From contig VGVG01000011.1 of NCBI GenBank assembly GCA_016874055.1, positions 1 to 48,632 on the forward strand: DNA of 48,632 bases. Direction: 5' to 3'. Positions 41,472-48,632 of the stretch are shown here, in pieces (positions within the stretch are counted from its first letter, which is position 1; every line of letters begins with the position of its first letter). The DNA comes from Gammaproteobacteria bacterium (GTDB lineage Bacteria > Pseudomonadota > Gammaproteobacteria > Steroidobacterales > Steroidobacteraceae). The translations under genes and the position numbers were made by a program. A model generated the notes under the pieces. That model did no database searches and had not been told where the DNA came from. It was given only the letters and a program-made list of their open reading frames with translations.

Positions 41472-41842
41472 ACCGAACTCTTTGGACCGTAACGCTCATG
41501 CTGATGCCCTCGGGACTTGCGCTGGCCGAGCCTGAGGCGGCACCCGGAGAAGGCCGCGAGCTGTTTATTGCGCGCTGCAGCTCATGCCACAGCGTCGACT
41601 ACGTCGAGATGCATGCGCGCTTCGGTACGCGAGCGTTGTGGGAGAGCCAAGTGACCAAGATGCGTAACGCCTACAAAGCGCCGATGTCTGACGAGGACGC
41701 GCAGATCATCCTGAATTATCTGGAGCGCCAGTACGGCCCCGGTCGGACCGATACGTCTCAGAGCACGACGCCGAGGAGCTCGATGTCGAAGACCAGTGTC
41801 GCGTCCGGTTTGATGGTGGGCGGCGCACCGCGCTCGCCGTAG
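41468..41842 (+). CDS. sorB: Cytochrome c, SorB-like
   Basis: A 124-residue exported monohaem cytochrome c: signal peptide MNRTLWTVTLMLMPSGLALA, haem-binding CSSCH near residues 37-41, and a probable methionine ligand in KAPMSDED near residue 75. It overlaps sorA by four bases and should accept its electrons. The last ~30 residues (after LERQYGPG) are serine-rich, unlike the family, and overlap the convergent FKBP gene by 85 bases. The native stop may have been lost. Confidence 0.88.
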   Translation: MNRTLWTVTLMLMPSGLALAEPEAAPGEGRELFIARCSSCHSVDYVEMHARFGTRALWESQVTKMRNAYKAPMSDEDAQIILNYLERQYGPGRTDTSQSTTPRSSMSKTSVASGLMVGGAPRSP

Positions 41843-42546
41843 GCGAGTTCGGAGGGACACACCTCGCGACTACGATCGCCGACGCGCATCGACTGAAGCG
41901 GCTCGCTCCAGCACGGAATGACGCCGCGCACGGGCAAGGTGGCAGGCGTTCCGCGGGCGCGCGAACTTTCGAAAACCGTGCCGTCGATGAGGCGACCCTC
42001 GTAATGCACGCGTACGTGATCGTTCGCTTCGGGCTGCTCGCCCGATCCGGCTAGCAAAGGCTGCAGCACAAGTCCGCTCGGATGGCGCTGCGATCCGGGC
42101 GCATTGGCCATCGCTGCAATGAACGCCATGCCGGTTTGCCGCTCACGCTCAACCGTGGCGAGGCGTCGCGCATCCTGCATCTTGTGGAGTCCGTCAGCTT
42201 CGGCGGCAAGATCGACTTTTGGATCACGCTTGAGCACGCTGTCTTCGAGACCGGACCTCACCCACTCGAGTTCTTCGGTCGACAGCGCAAACGTTTCGAG
42301 CGTGCGCGAGATGAGCTGACCGAGCGTGTAAAGAGTGCGTGCGTCAGCCGAAGGCAATTGCACGCCGGCGTTCGAAGGTGAGGGGGCAAGCGAGGCGGAG
42401 GTTTCGGGCGGCGAGGTTTTACGCTCGTTCGTCGCCGCTGTTCCAGCGGAAGCCGCTGCAACAGAAAGCGCAGCCCACAACATAGCAAGTGTCGCGAGCC
42501 CTCGCGACACGCCGCTCCGGCCCACTAAAGCCCGTCGGCTCTTCAT
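41758..42546 (-). CDS. FKBP-type peptidyl-prolyl isomerase, exported
   Basis: A 262-residue Mip/FkpA-type isomerase. The N-terminal hydrophobic stretch (LATLAMLWAALSVAAASAG) acts as signal or anchor. A helical FKBP_N dimerisation region spans residues ~65-150, and the FKBP_C domain covers the end, with ANDHVRVHYEGRLIDGTVFE, VIPCWSEPLQSMRVGDRS and PDATLVFDIELLGV. It would assist protein folding in the periplasm. Its 3' end overlaps sorB (convergent) by 85 bases. Confidence 0.92.
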   Translation of the reverse strand: MKSRRALVGRSGVSRGLATLAMLWAALSVAAASAGTAATNERKTSPPETSASLAPSPSNAGVQLPSADARTLYTLGQLISRTLETFALSTEELEWVRSGLEDSVLKRDPKVDLAAEADGLHKMQDARRLATVERERQTGMAFIAAMANAPGSQRHPSGLVLQPLLAGSGEQPEANDHVRVHYEGRLIDGTVFESSRARGTPATLPVRGVIPCWSEPLQSMRVGDRSREVCPSELAYGERGAPPTIKPDATLVFDIELLGVVL

Positions 42547-42679
42547 TTTTTCGTACCCCCGTTGACCGGCGGTCCAAACTAACCGTCACAACGTGGAGCC
42601 GGTCGCGTCCTATCTTCCTCCTCAGGCGATGGCTGCCAACAGGGTCCCTGTTCCTGTCGGTTCGGTTATGGTTGCGCCC

Positions 42680-43507
42680 ATGACTCAAACCATCCTCATT
42701 ACCGGGGCGTCTTCCGGCATCGGCGCCGGGCTCGCCCGCGAATACGCGCGTCAAGGCGACCGCCTCGCCCTCATCGCTCGACGGCTGGACCTGCTCGAAT
42801 CTCTGGCCACTGAATTGCGGGGGCTCGGAGCCGAAGTGTCGGTTCACCAAGGCGATGTCACCCGGGATGGCGATGTCTTGCGCGTGGTGGAGGATCTGGC
42901 CGCCCGCGGGATCGGCGTCGACATCGTGTACGCCAATGCGGGTTTCGGCGTAGCGGGCAATGTCCAAAAGTTATCCATAGCCGACTACCAGCGTCAATTC
43001 GACACCAATGTTTTCGGGGTTTTGCGCACAATCAAAGAAACCGCGCCGGCCCTGCGCACCAGCCGTGGCCGGCTCGTGCTCGTGGGCTCGGTTGCCGGGC
43101 ACGCGGCCTCGGCCGGCATGTCGGCATATTCGATGAGCAAGTTCGCCGTGAGAGCCCTCGCCGAGACCCTGCACGGGGATCTCGCCCCAGAGGGGATTCG
43201 CGTCGTGCTGGTGTCCCCGGGATTCGTCGATTCGGACATCCGCCGGACAAACAACCAGGGTGTGGTTCAGGCGGGGGCCAAAGACCCGATCCCGGCTTGG
43301 CTACGGGTAAGTACCGAAAAAGCAGCCCGGGAGATCGTCCGAGGGGTCGATCGGGGCAAGGCAGAGATCGTGGTGACGGGGCACGGTAAGGTCATCGTGT
43401 TTATCGCTCGCCACTTCCCCGGGCTGCTGCGCTGGGCAGGATTGCGGGTCTACAAGGGGCGTCCTGAACCTTCGAAGGGGGCTGCCGCCCCGCGAGCGCG
43501 GGGTTGA
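42680..43507 (+). CDS. Short-chain dehydrogenase/reductase
   Basis: A 275-residue classical SDR. Cofactor motif TGASSGIGAGLA is at the N-terminus; NAG lies in VYANAGFGVAG, the catalytic serine in LVLVGSVAGHAAS and YxxxK in YSMSKFAVRAL, so the active site is intact. The C-terminal basic tail is typical of the membrane-associated YqjQ/DltE-like group. ATG 42680 is chosen because the Rossmann strand follows at once; ATG 42668 and upstream starts lack a better ribosome binding site. Substrate unknown. Confidence 0.9.
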   Translation: MTQTILITGASSGIGAGLAREYARQGDRLALIARRLDLLESLATELRGLGAEVSVHQGDVTRDGDVLRVVEDLAARGIGVDIVYANAGFGVAGNVQKLSIADYQRQFDTNVFGVLRTIKETAPALRTSRGRLVLVGSVAGHAASAGMSAYSMSKFAVRALAETLHGDLAPEGIRVVLVSPGFVDSDIRRTNNQGVVQAGAKDPIPAWLRVSTEKAAREIVRGVDRGKAEIVVTGHGKVIVFIARHFPGLLRWAGLRVYKGRPEPSKGAAAPRARG

Positions 43508-43511
43508 TCGA

Positions 43512-44136
43512 ATGAGCCCGACCCGCCAGCTCTTCCCCACGCAGGTGTATGTGGCCCCTCTGTTGAAAAGTCGATCGGGGGCCTTAAATCGCTAAATTCT
43601 TAAGGAATCCAAGCAGTTACGCTAGGATGACCGGGCTGGTCGGCAGTGGTCCCGCACCCGTTACCCCTGGGGGGTATACCTCTTATGGTTCTCAGTGCCA
43701 ACTTCAGCGCATTTCGCCGACGTTCGCGGCATTAGAGTATTATTTAGCGCCTCATTTGAAGAGATTTACGGCAGATCTGGCCCTCGATTTGAAGGATCGG
43801 ACTCTGACGATGACCGATTGTTGGGTAAACATCATGCCGAAAGGGGTGGTTCATAGTCTGCATTTGCACCCGGTTTCCACCCTCGGCGGCACATATTACT
43901 TCCAGGTCCCAGCTGGATCTTCTGGGCTGAAATTTGAAGATCCCCGACTAGACCGGTTCATGGCCGCACCCGCGCGTAAATCGGGCGCGCCGGCGGCTTT
44001 GCGGCCGTGGCATACGGTCCCTGCGAAGGTGGGTCAGGTGGTGCTTTTCGAGAGCTGGCTTCGGCACGAGGTTCCCCCCAATCCGGCGAGTGGCGAACGA
44101 ACGAGCGTTTCGTTCAACTTCAATAATTGGTTTTGA
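43512..44136 (+). pseudogene. Broken 2OG-Fe(II) oxygenase (TIGR02466-like)
   Basis: From ATG 43512 the frame reads RQLFPTQVYVAPLL, meets TAA at 43593-43595, continues in frame with ILKESKQLR to TAG 43623-43625, then DDRAGRQWSRTRYP. A +1 shift within CCCCTGGGGGG (about 43665-43675) leads into the long downstream frame, GGYTSYGSQCQLQRISPTFA onward, ending at 44136 with SFNFNNWF. Joined, this is a TIGR02466-type putative 2OG-Fe(II) oxygenase of ~205 residues with the expected histidines in HSLHLHPVSTLGG and SWLRHEVPPNP. Two stops plus a frameshift mean that the gene is dead, unless a shortened protein starts internally. Confidence 0.75.
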
Positions 44137-44172
44137 TCGGATTTTTGGCCGCCCATCGCGCTCGGCGTCGTG

Positions 44173-44201
44173 TTGACAGGCCACAAGCCGCTCCCTAATA
44201 T
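44173..44201 (+). promoter_or_regulatory. Near-consensus sigma-70 promoter of the str operon
   Basis: TTGACA at 44173-44178, a 17-base spacer and TAATAT at 44196-44201 form an almost perfect sigma-70 promoter. The sequence after the -10 (CCGCGGCC) is fully GC, the pattern seen at promoters under stringent control. Start of transcription would be near 44208. Confidence 0.85.
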
Positions 44202-44207
44202 CCGCGG

Positions 44208-44449
44208 CCTTTCTCAGGTGTCCTTTAATCGGGGCCTGAAAAACAGCGACTTCTTAGATGCCGGTCTGCCCTAAAGAGGGCGTCGTCTGGCTCTTCTTTG
44301 TGAGTTGTCCGCCGCGCAGCCGGTCGTCGAGCTGTCGGTCGTAGGTCCGGGTTCTCTCGCGCTTGCGCGGGATGTTTTTGCGGGTCTCGCGAGCGATTTC
44401 TCCTGTCCGGTTGTTTTTTGTTCTCGAACGATCAAGATCTGGAGACTGC
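44208..44449 (+). promoter_or_regulatory. Long untranslated leader of rpsL
   Basis: About 240 bases between the predicted start of transcription and the rpsL ATG without a convincing gene. There are T-runs at 44374-44378 and 44413-44418, each after GC-rich potential stems (for example CTCGCGC/GCGCGGG around 44357-44370), which could act as attenuators. No known leader motif is recognised. Confidence 0.35.
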
Positions 44450-44827
44450 ATGGCCACGACAGGTCAGCTGATTCGCGCCCCGCGCCGTACGCCGTCTGAA
44501 AAAACCAAAGTTCCGGCCCTTGGCGCTGCGCCGCAGAAGCGCGGAGTGTGTACTCGTGTGTATACGACTACCCCCAAGAAGCCTAACTCGGCCCTCCGCA
44601 AGGTCTGCCGTGTGCGCCTCGTAAACGGCTTCGAGGTTACCTCGTATATCGGTGGCGAAGGCCACAACCTGCAGGAGCATTCATTAGTACTCATCCGCGG
44701 TGGTCGAGTGAAGGACCTCCCGGGCGTCCGTTACCACACTGTTCGCGGCACCCTCGACTGCTCGGGCGTCAACGACCGCAAGCAGGGTCGTTCCAAGTAC
44801 GGCGCTAAGCGCGCCAAAACGAAATAA
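44450..44827 (+). CDS. rpsL: 30S ribosomal protein S12
   Basis: A 125-residue S12 starting [20 protein letters not shown]. The decoding-site loops [13 protein letters not shown] and [14 protein letters not shown] keep the lysines whose mutation causes streptomycin resistance, so this is a sensitive-type allele. ATG 44450 has GGAG six bases upstream; longer frames upstream lie in the leader. First gene of the str operon. Confidence 0.99.
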   Translation: MATTGQLIRAPRRTPSEKTKVPALGAAPQKRGVCTRVYTTTPKKPNSALRKVCRVRLVNGFEVTSYIGGEGHNLQEHSLVLIRGGRVKDLPGVRYHTVRGTLDCSGVNDRKQGRSKYGAKRAKTK

Positions 44828-44842
44828 TAAGGAGAGCGAACG

Positions 44843-45322
44843 ATGTCACGTCGCGCACAAGCTCCAGCCAGCCACATTTTGCCGGACCCGAAGTTTAATA
44901 ACGACATGCTGGCCAAGTTCATGAACGTCGTCATGAAGAGCGGCAAGAAGTCGGCTGCGGAACGCATCATCTACGGTGCAATTGACCGCATTTCCGAGAG
45001 GACCGGTAAGCAGGGCATCGATGCCATGGATCTGCTCGCGCAGGCTCTCGACAACGTAAAGCCCGCCGTCGAGGTTAAGTCTCGCCGCGTTGGAGGTGCC
45101 ACGTATCAGGTGCCCGTCGAAGTCCGTGCACCGCGTCGCCAGACCCTCGCCATGCGTTGGGTCATCGAAGCGGCCCGGGGTCGTAGCGAGAAGTCGATGG
45201 CATTCCGCCTCGCCCACGAGCTAATGGACGCTGCGGAGAACCGCGGCGCTGCCGTGCGCAAGCGCGAGGATACGCACCGCATGGCCGAGGCTAATAAAGC
45301 CTTCGCACACTACCGCTGGTAA
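44843..45322 (+). CDS. rpsG: 30S ribosomal protein S7
   Basis: A 159-residue S7, beginning [20 protein letters not shown] and ending FAHYRW. S7 nucleates assembly of the 30S head and in E. coli is the autoregulator of the str operon. AAGGAGAG precedes the start. The gene lies 15 bases after rpsL and 14 before fusA. Confidence 0.99.
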   Translation: MSRRAQAPASHILPDPKFNNDMLAKFMNVVMKSGKKSAAERIIYGAIDRISERTGKQGIDAMDLLAQALDNVKPAVEVKSRRVGGATYQVPVEVRAPRRQTLAMRWVIEAARGRSEKSMAFRLAHELMDAAENRGAAVRKREDTHRMAEANKAFAHYRW

Positions 45323-45336
45323 AGGCACACGCGGCC

Positions 45337-47424
45337 ATGACGCGCACCACTCCTATCGAGCGCTACCGAAACATCGGTATTTCCGCGCACATCGATGCGG
45401 GTAAGACCACCACGACCGAGCGCATCCTGTTCTTTACGGGTGTGTCACACAAAATTGGTGAGGTTCACGATGGTGCGGCCATCATGGACTACATGGAGCA
45501 GGAGCAGGAGCGTGGCATCACGATCACCTCTGCTGCGACCACCTGCTTTTGGAAGGGGATGAACAAAGAATTCCCTGAGCACCGCATCAACATCATCGAT
45601 ACTCCGGGGCATGTCGACTTCACCATCGAAGTTGAGCGTTCGTTGCGTGTTCTCGACTCTGCTGTCGCGCTCTTCTGCGCGGTCTCGGGCGTGCAGCCGC
45701 AGTCGGAAACGGTATGGCGGCAAATGAATCGCTACGGCGTACCACGTATCGCGTTTGTCAACAAAATGGATCGCTGCGGTGCCAACTTCAATCGTTGTGT
45801 CGAGCAGATTCGTGCTCGCCTGCGCGGCAATCCCGTACCCATCCAGGTACCTATTGGCGCCGAAGACAACTTCGAGGGTGTGATCGATCTCCTCAAGATG
45901 AAAGCAATCTACTGGGATGCCGATACGCAAGGTATGAACTTCGAGTACCGCGATATTCCTGCCGAGTTGCAGGACGAGGCGGAAGCGGCGCGTGCGCAAA
46001 TGATCGAAGCGGCAGCCGAGGCGAACGAGTCGCTAATGAACAAATTTCTCGAGGGTGCCGAGCTCTCGCAGGATGAAATCAACGCTGGACTGCGTGAGCG
46101 CGCTTGGCGCAACGAGATCGTGCTCTGCATGTGCGGCACCGCATTTAAGAACAAAGGCGTACAGGCTCTGCTCGATGCCGTTGTCGAGTATATGCCTTCG
46201 CCCGTACACATGCCGGCGGTGAAGGGCCTAAACGAATCTGGCGAATCTGCCACGCGTCCCGCCGCAGATGAGGCACCGTTTGCGGCATTGGCGTTTAAAA
46301 TTTTGAACGACCCCTTCGTTGGTAACCTCACTTTCTTCCGGGTCTATTCGGGTGTTTTGAGTTCTGGTGACTCGGTCTACGTGCCGACTAAGAGCAGAAA
46401 CGAGCGCATCGGTCGTTTGCTGCAGATGCACGCTTCCGATCGCAGCGAAATCAAGGAAGTTCGCGCGGGCGACATCGCTGCGGCGGTGGGCCTCAAAGAT
46501 GTCACAACCGGTGATACGCTCTGCGACGAAAAGAAAGTCATCACACTCGAGAAGATGGTGTTTCCGAACCCCGTCATCTCGGTTGCTGTCGAGCCGAAGA
46601 CGAAGGCCGACCAGGAAAAAATGGGTCTTGCGCTGCAGCGCCTCGCAAAGGAGGACCCGTCGTTCCGCGTGCATACCGATCAAGAGTCCGGTCAGACCAT
46701 CATCTCCGGCATGGGTGAACTGCACCTCGAAATCATCGTCGATCGTATGAAGCGTGAGTTCAAGGTCGAGGCGAATGTTGGTAAGCCGCAGGTAGCTTAC
46801 CGCGAAACCATTCGTGGTAAGGTCGAGTCCGAAGGCAAGTTCGTTCGGCAGTCGGGCGGTCGCGGCCAGTACGGTCACGTGTGGCTCAAGCTAGAGCCTA
46901 ACGAGCCCGGCAAGGGCTACGAATTCATCAACGGTATCATCGGTGGCGCGGTTCCGCGCGAGTTCATTCCGGCAATTGACAAGGGCGTCAAAGAAGCCGC
47001 CGATACAGGCGTGCTCGCGGGGTATCCCGTCGTCGATGTTAAGGTCACGGCTTTCGATGGCTCGTATCACGATGTCGACTCCAACGAGATGGCGTTCAAG
47101 ATCGCCGGATCGCTCGGCTTCAAGGATGGCTTTCGTAATGCCAAGCCGGTCATCCTTGAGCCTGTCATGAAAGTAGAGGTCGAGACACCGGAAGATTATT
47201 CCGGCGACGTGATCGGCGATCTCAATCGTCGGCGCGGTCAAATTACCGGTATGAAAGACTCGCCCTCGGGCAAGTCGATTCTGGCTGAAGTTCCCCTCTC
47301 CGAGATGTTCGGTTACGCCACTTCGGTGCGTTCCATGAGTCAGGGTCGTGCGACCTTCACCATGGAATTCGAGAAGTATATGGAAGTACCGCCGAATATC
47401 GCCGAGTCCATCATCAAGCGTTAA
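45337..47424 (+). CDS. fusA: Elongation factor G, str-operon copy
   Basis: A 695-residue EF-G with intact GTPase motifs ([30 protein letters not shown]) and the standard five-domain length. This is the canonical translocase by position, between rpsG and tufA. It differs clearly from the second EF-G at 10667-12811, so the two are old paralogues rather than a recent copy. Confidence 0.99.
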   Translation: MTRTTPIERYRNIGISAHIDAGKTTTTERILFFTGVSHKIGEVHDGAAIMDYMEQEQERGITITSAATTCFWKGMNKEFPEHRINIIDTPGHVDFTIEVERSLRVLDSAVALFCAVSGVQPQSETVWRQMNRYGVPRIAFVNKMDRCGANFNRCVEQIRARLRGNPVPIQVPIGAEDNFEGVIDLLKMKAIYWDADTQGMNFEYRDIPAELQDEAEAARAQMIEAAAEANESLMNKFLEGAELSQDEINAGLRERAWRNEIVLCMCGTAFKNKGVQALLDAVVEYMPSPVHMPAVKGLNESGESATRPAADEAPFAALAFKILNDPFVGNLTFFRVYSGVLSSGDSVYVPTKSRNERIGRLLQMHASDRSEIKEVRAGDIAAAVGLKDVTTGDTLCDEKKVITLEKMVFPNPVISVAVEPKTKADQEKMGLALQRLAKEDPSFRVHTDQESGQTIISGMGELHLEIIVDRMKREFKVEANVGKPQVAYRETIRGKVESEGKFVRQSGGRGQYGHVWLKLEPNEPGKGYEFINGIIGGAVPREFIPAIDKGVKEAADTGVLAGYPVVDVKVTAFDGSYHDVDSNEMAFKIAGSLGFKDGFRNAKPVILEPVMKVEVETPEDYSGDVIGDLNRRRGQITGMKDSPSGKSILAEVPLSEMFGYATSVRSMSQGRATFTMEFEKYMEVPPNIAESIIKR

Positions 47425-47425
47425 C

Positions 47426-48632
47426 GGTTTTTAGGAGATACAGACGTGTCCAAGGAAAAATTCGAACGCAGCAAGCCGCACGTAAACGTTGGGACGATTG
47501 GTCACGTTGACCACGGTAAGACGACGCTGACTGCGGCGCTGACGAAGGTGATGGCCGAGACGTTCGGCGGTGAGTTTACGGCGTACGACCAGATCGATAA
47601 GGCGCCTGAAGAAAAAGCGCGTGGCATCACGATTTCGACGGCGCACGTGGAGTATCAGTCGAAGGAGCGTCACTACGCACACGTTGATTGCCCGGGGCAC
47701 GCGGACTATGTGAAGAACATGATCACGGGCGCGGCACAGATGGACGGCGCGATTCTCGTGGTGTCGGCTGCTGACGGCCCGATGCCGCAGACGCGCGAGC
47801 ACATTCTGCTCGCCCGTCAGGTCGGTGTGCCGTACATCGTCGTGTTCATGAATAAGGCAGACATGATCGATGACAAAGAGCTGCTTGAGCTCGTTGAGAT
47901 GGAAGTGCGGGAGCTTCTGAGCACGTACAAGTTCCCTGGCGACGCGACGCCGATCGTGGTCGGCTCTGCGCTAAAGGCACTCGAGGGCGACACGAGCCCG
48001 ATCGGGGTGCCTGCGGTGGTTAAGCTCGTTGAAGAGATGGACAAGTACATCCCGGTTCCGAAGCGCGACGTGGACAAGCCGTTCCTGATGCCGGTTGAGG
48101 ACGTGTTCTCGATCTCTGGCCGTGGCACGGTGGTGACGGGTCGTATTGAGCGCGGCATCGTGAAAGTGAACGAAGAAGTTGAGATCATCGGTTTGAAGGA
48201 TACGGTGAAGACGACGTGCACGGGCGTTGAGATGTTCCGCAAGCTGCTCGATGAGGGTCAGGCGGGCGACAACGTAGGTGTGCTGCTGCGCGGTACGAAG
48301 CGCGAGGACGTTGAGCGTGGTCAGGTTCTGGCAAAGCCGGGCAGCATCACGCCGCACACGAAGTTCGAGTGCGAAGTGTACGTTCTGACGAAGGAAGAGG
48401 GCGGACGTCACACACCGTTCTTCAAGGGTTATCGCCCACAGTTTTACTTCCGTACGACGGACGTGACCGGCACGATCGAGTTGCCGAGCAACACCGAGAT
48501 GGTGATGCCTGGGGACAACATCAAGATGACGGTCGAGTTGATCGCGCCGATCGCGATGGAAGACGGACTGCGCTTTGCGATCCGCGAGGGCGGCCGCACC
48601 GTCGGTGCAGGCGTCGTCGCTAAGATCCTGAA
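47426..48632 (+). repeat. tuf duplication, copy 2
   Basis: Second copy of the block at 21656-22862, in the same orientation and identical by eye through the end of the window, including the 20-base leader with AGGAG. Confidence 0.93.
47446..48632 (+). CDS. tufA: Elongation factor Tu, copy A (cut by window end)
   Basis: Begins at GTG 47446 with the same leader and sequence as tufB. All but the last four bases (the end of the final lysine codon and the stop) lie in the window, so the protein is effectively complete at 396 residues. It follows fusA by 21 bases, the classical str-operon position. Its identity to tufB indicates gene conversion. Confidence 0.99.
   Translation, partial: MSKEKFERSKPHVNVGTIGHVDHGKTTLTAALTKVMAETFGGEFTAYDQIDKAPEEKARGITISTAHVEYQSKERHYAHVDCPGHADYVKNMITGAAQMDGAILVVSAADGPMPQTREHILLARQVGVPYIVVFMNKADMIDDKELLELVEMEVRELLSTYKFPGDATPIVVGSALKALEGDTSPIGVPAVVKLVEEMDKYIPVPKRDVDKPFLMPVEDVFSISGRGTVVTGRIERGIVKVNEEVEIIGLKDTVKTTCTGVEMFRKLLDEGQAGDNVGVLLRGTKREDVERGQVLAKPGSITPHTKFECEVYVLTKEEGGRHTPFFKGYRPQFYFRTTDVTGTIELPSNTEMVMPGDNIKMTVELIAPIAMEDGLRFAIREGGRTVGAGVVAKIL

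Overview
The window looks like a chromosomal segment of a gammaproteobacterium. The main evidence is the gene order tRNA-Tyr, tRNA-Gly, tRNA-Thr, tufB, tRNA-Trp, secE, nusG, rplKAJL, rpoBC, followed further on by rpsL, rpsG, fusA and a second tuf. This order, with tRNA-Trp between tufB and secE, is typical of Pseudomonas/Xanthomonas-like lineages. I cannot name a genus. By eye the first ~7 kb is clearly lower in GC and more irregular than the translation genes.

Layout. (1) 1-7.0 kb is an accessory region: a cupin protein, an AhpD-like protein, a small unknown gene, a decayed unknown gene, a large fusion of a flavin amine-oxidase-like domain with a SAM methyltransferase, and an ABC exporter 19 bases behind it. 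A remnant of a DUF1501 gene follows. (2) 7.0-10.6 kb holds a DUF1838 protein, a copper-delivery pair (PCuAC and SCO1), a frameshifted short-chain dehydrogenase, a decayed lipoprotein gene and a 25-residue membrane peptide. (3) 10.7-20.5 kb holds a second EF-G, an amino-acid permease, a minus-strand operon (nuclease-like EEP protein, N-acyl-D-amino-acid deacylase, Rieske oxygenase), and an rRNA pseudouridine synthase coupled to a second deacylase-like protein. (4) 20.4-21.3 kb is the wreck of an sbtA-sbtB bicarbonate-transport operon. (5) 21.3-34.8 kb is the intact tRNA/tufB/secE-nusG/ribosomal protein/RNA polymerase block. (6) 34.8-44.1 kb is inserted between rpoC and rpsL: an IclR regulator, RmuC, a glutathione-linked operon (exported methyltransferase, GST, frameshifted gamma-glutamyltransferase), a SorAB sulfite-oxidation pair, FKBP, an SDR and a broken 2OG-Fe(II) oxygenase. 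(7) 44.2-48.6 kb is the str operon with a near-consensus promoter; the window ends four bases before the end of tufA.

The most striking general pattern is gene decay. At least seven metabolic or accessory genes carry frameshifts, internal stops or deletions, while every informational gene is intact. This suggests a lineage undergoing genome reduction, perhaps host-associated (inference). The single-frameshift cases could instead be sequencing errors, but the multiply broken genes cannot easily be. The best candidate for an undescribed system is the oxidase-methyltransferase fusion plus dedicated ABC exporter at 2.7-6.7 kb, which has survived among decayed neighbours. The two tuf copies are identical over about 1.2 kb, including 20 bases of leader, which indicates recent gene conversion.
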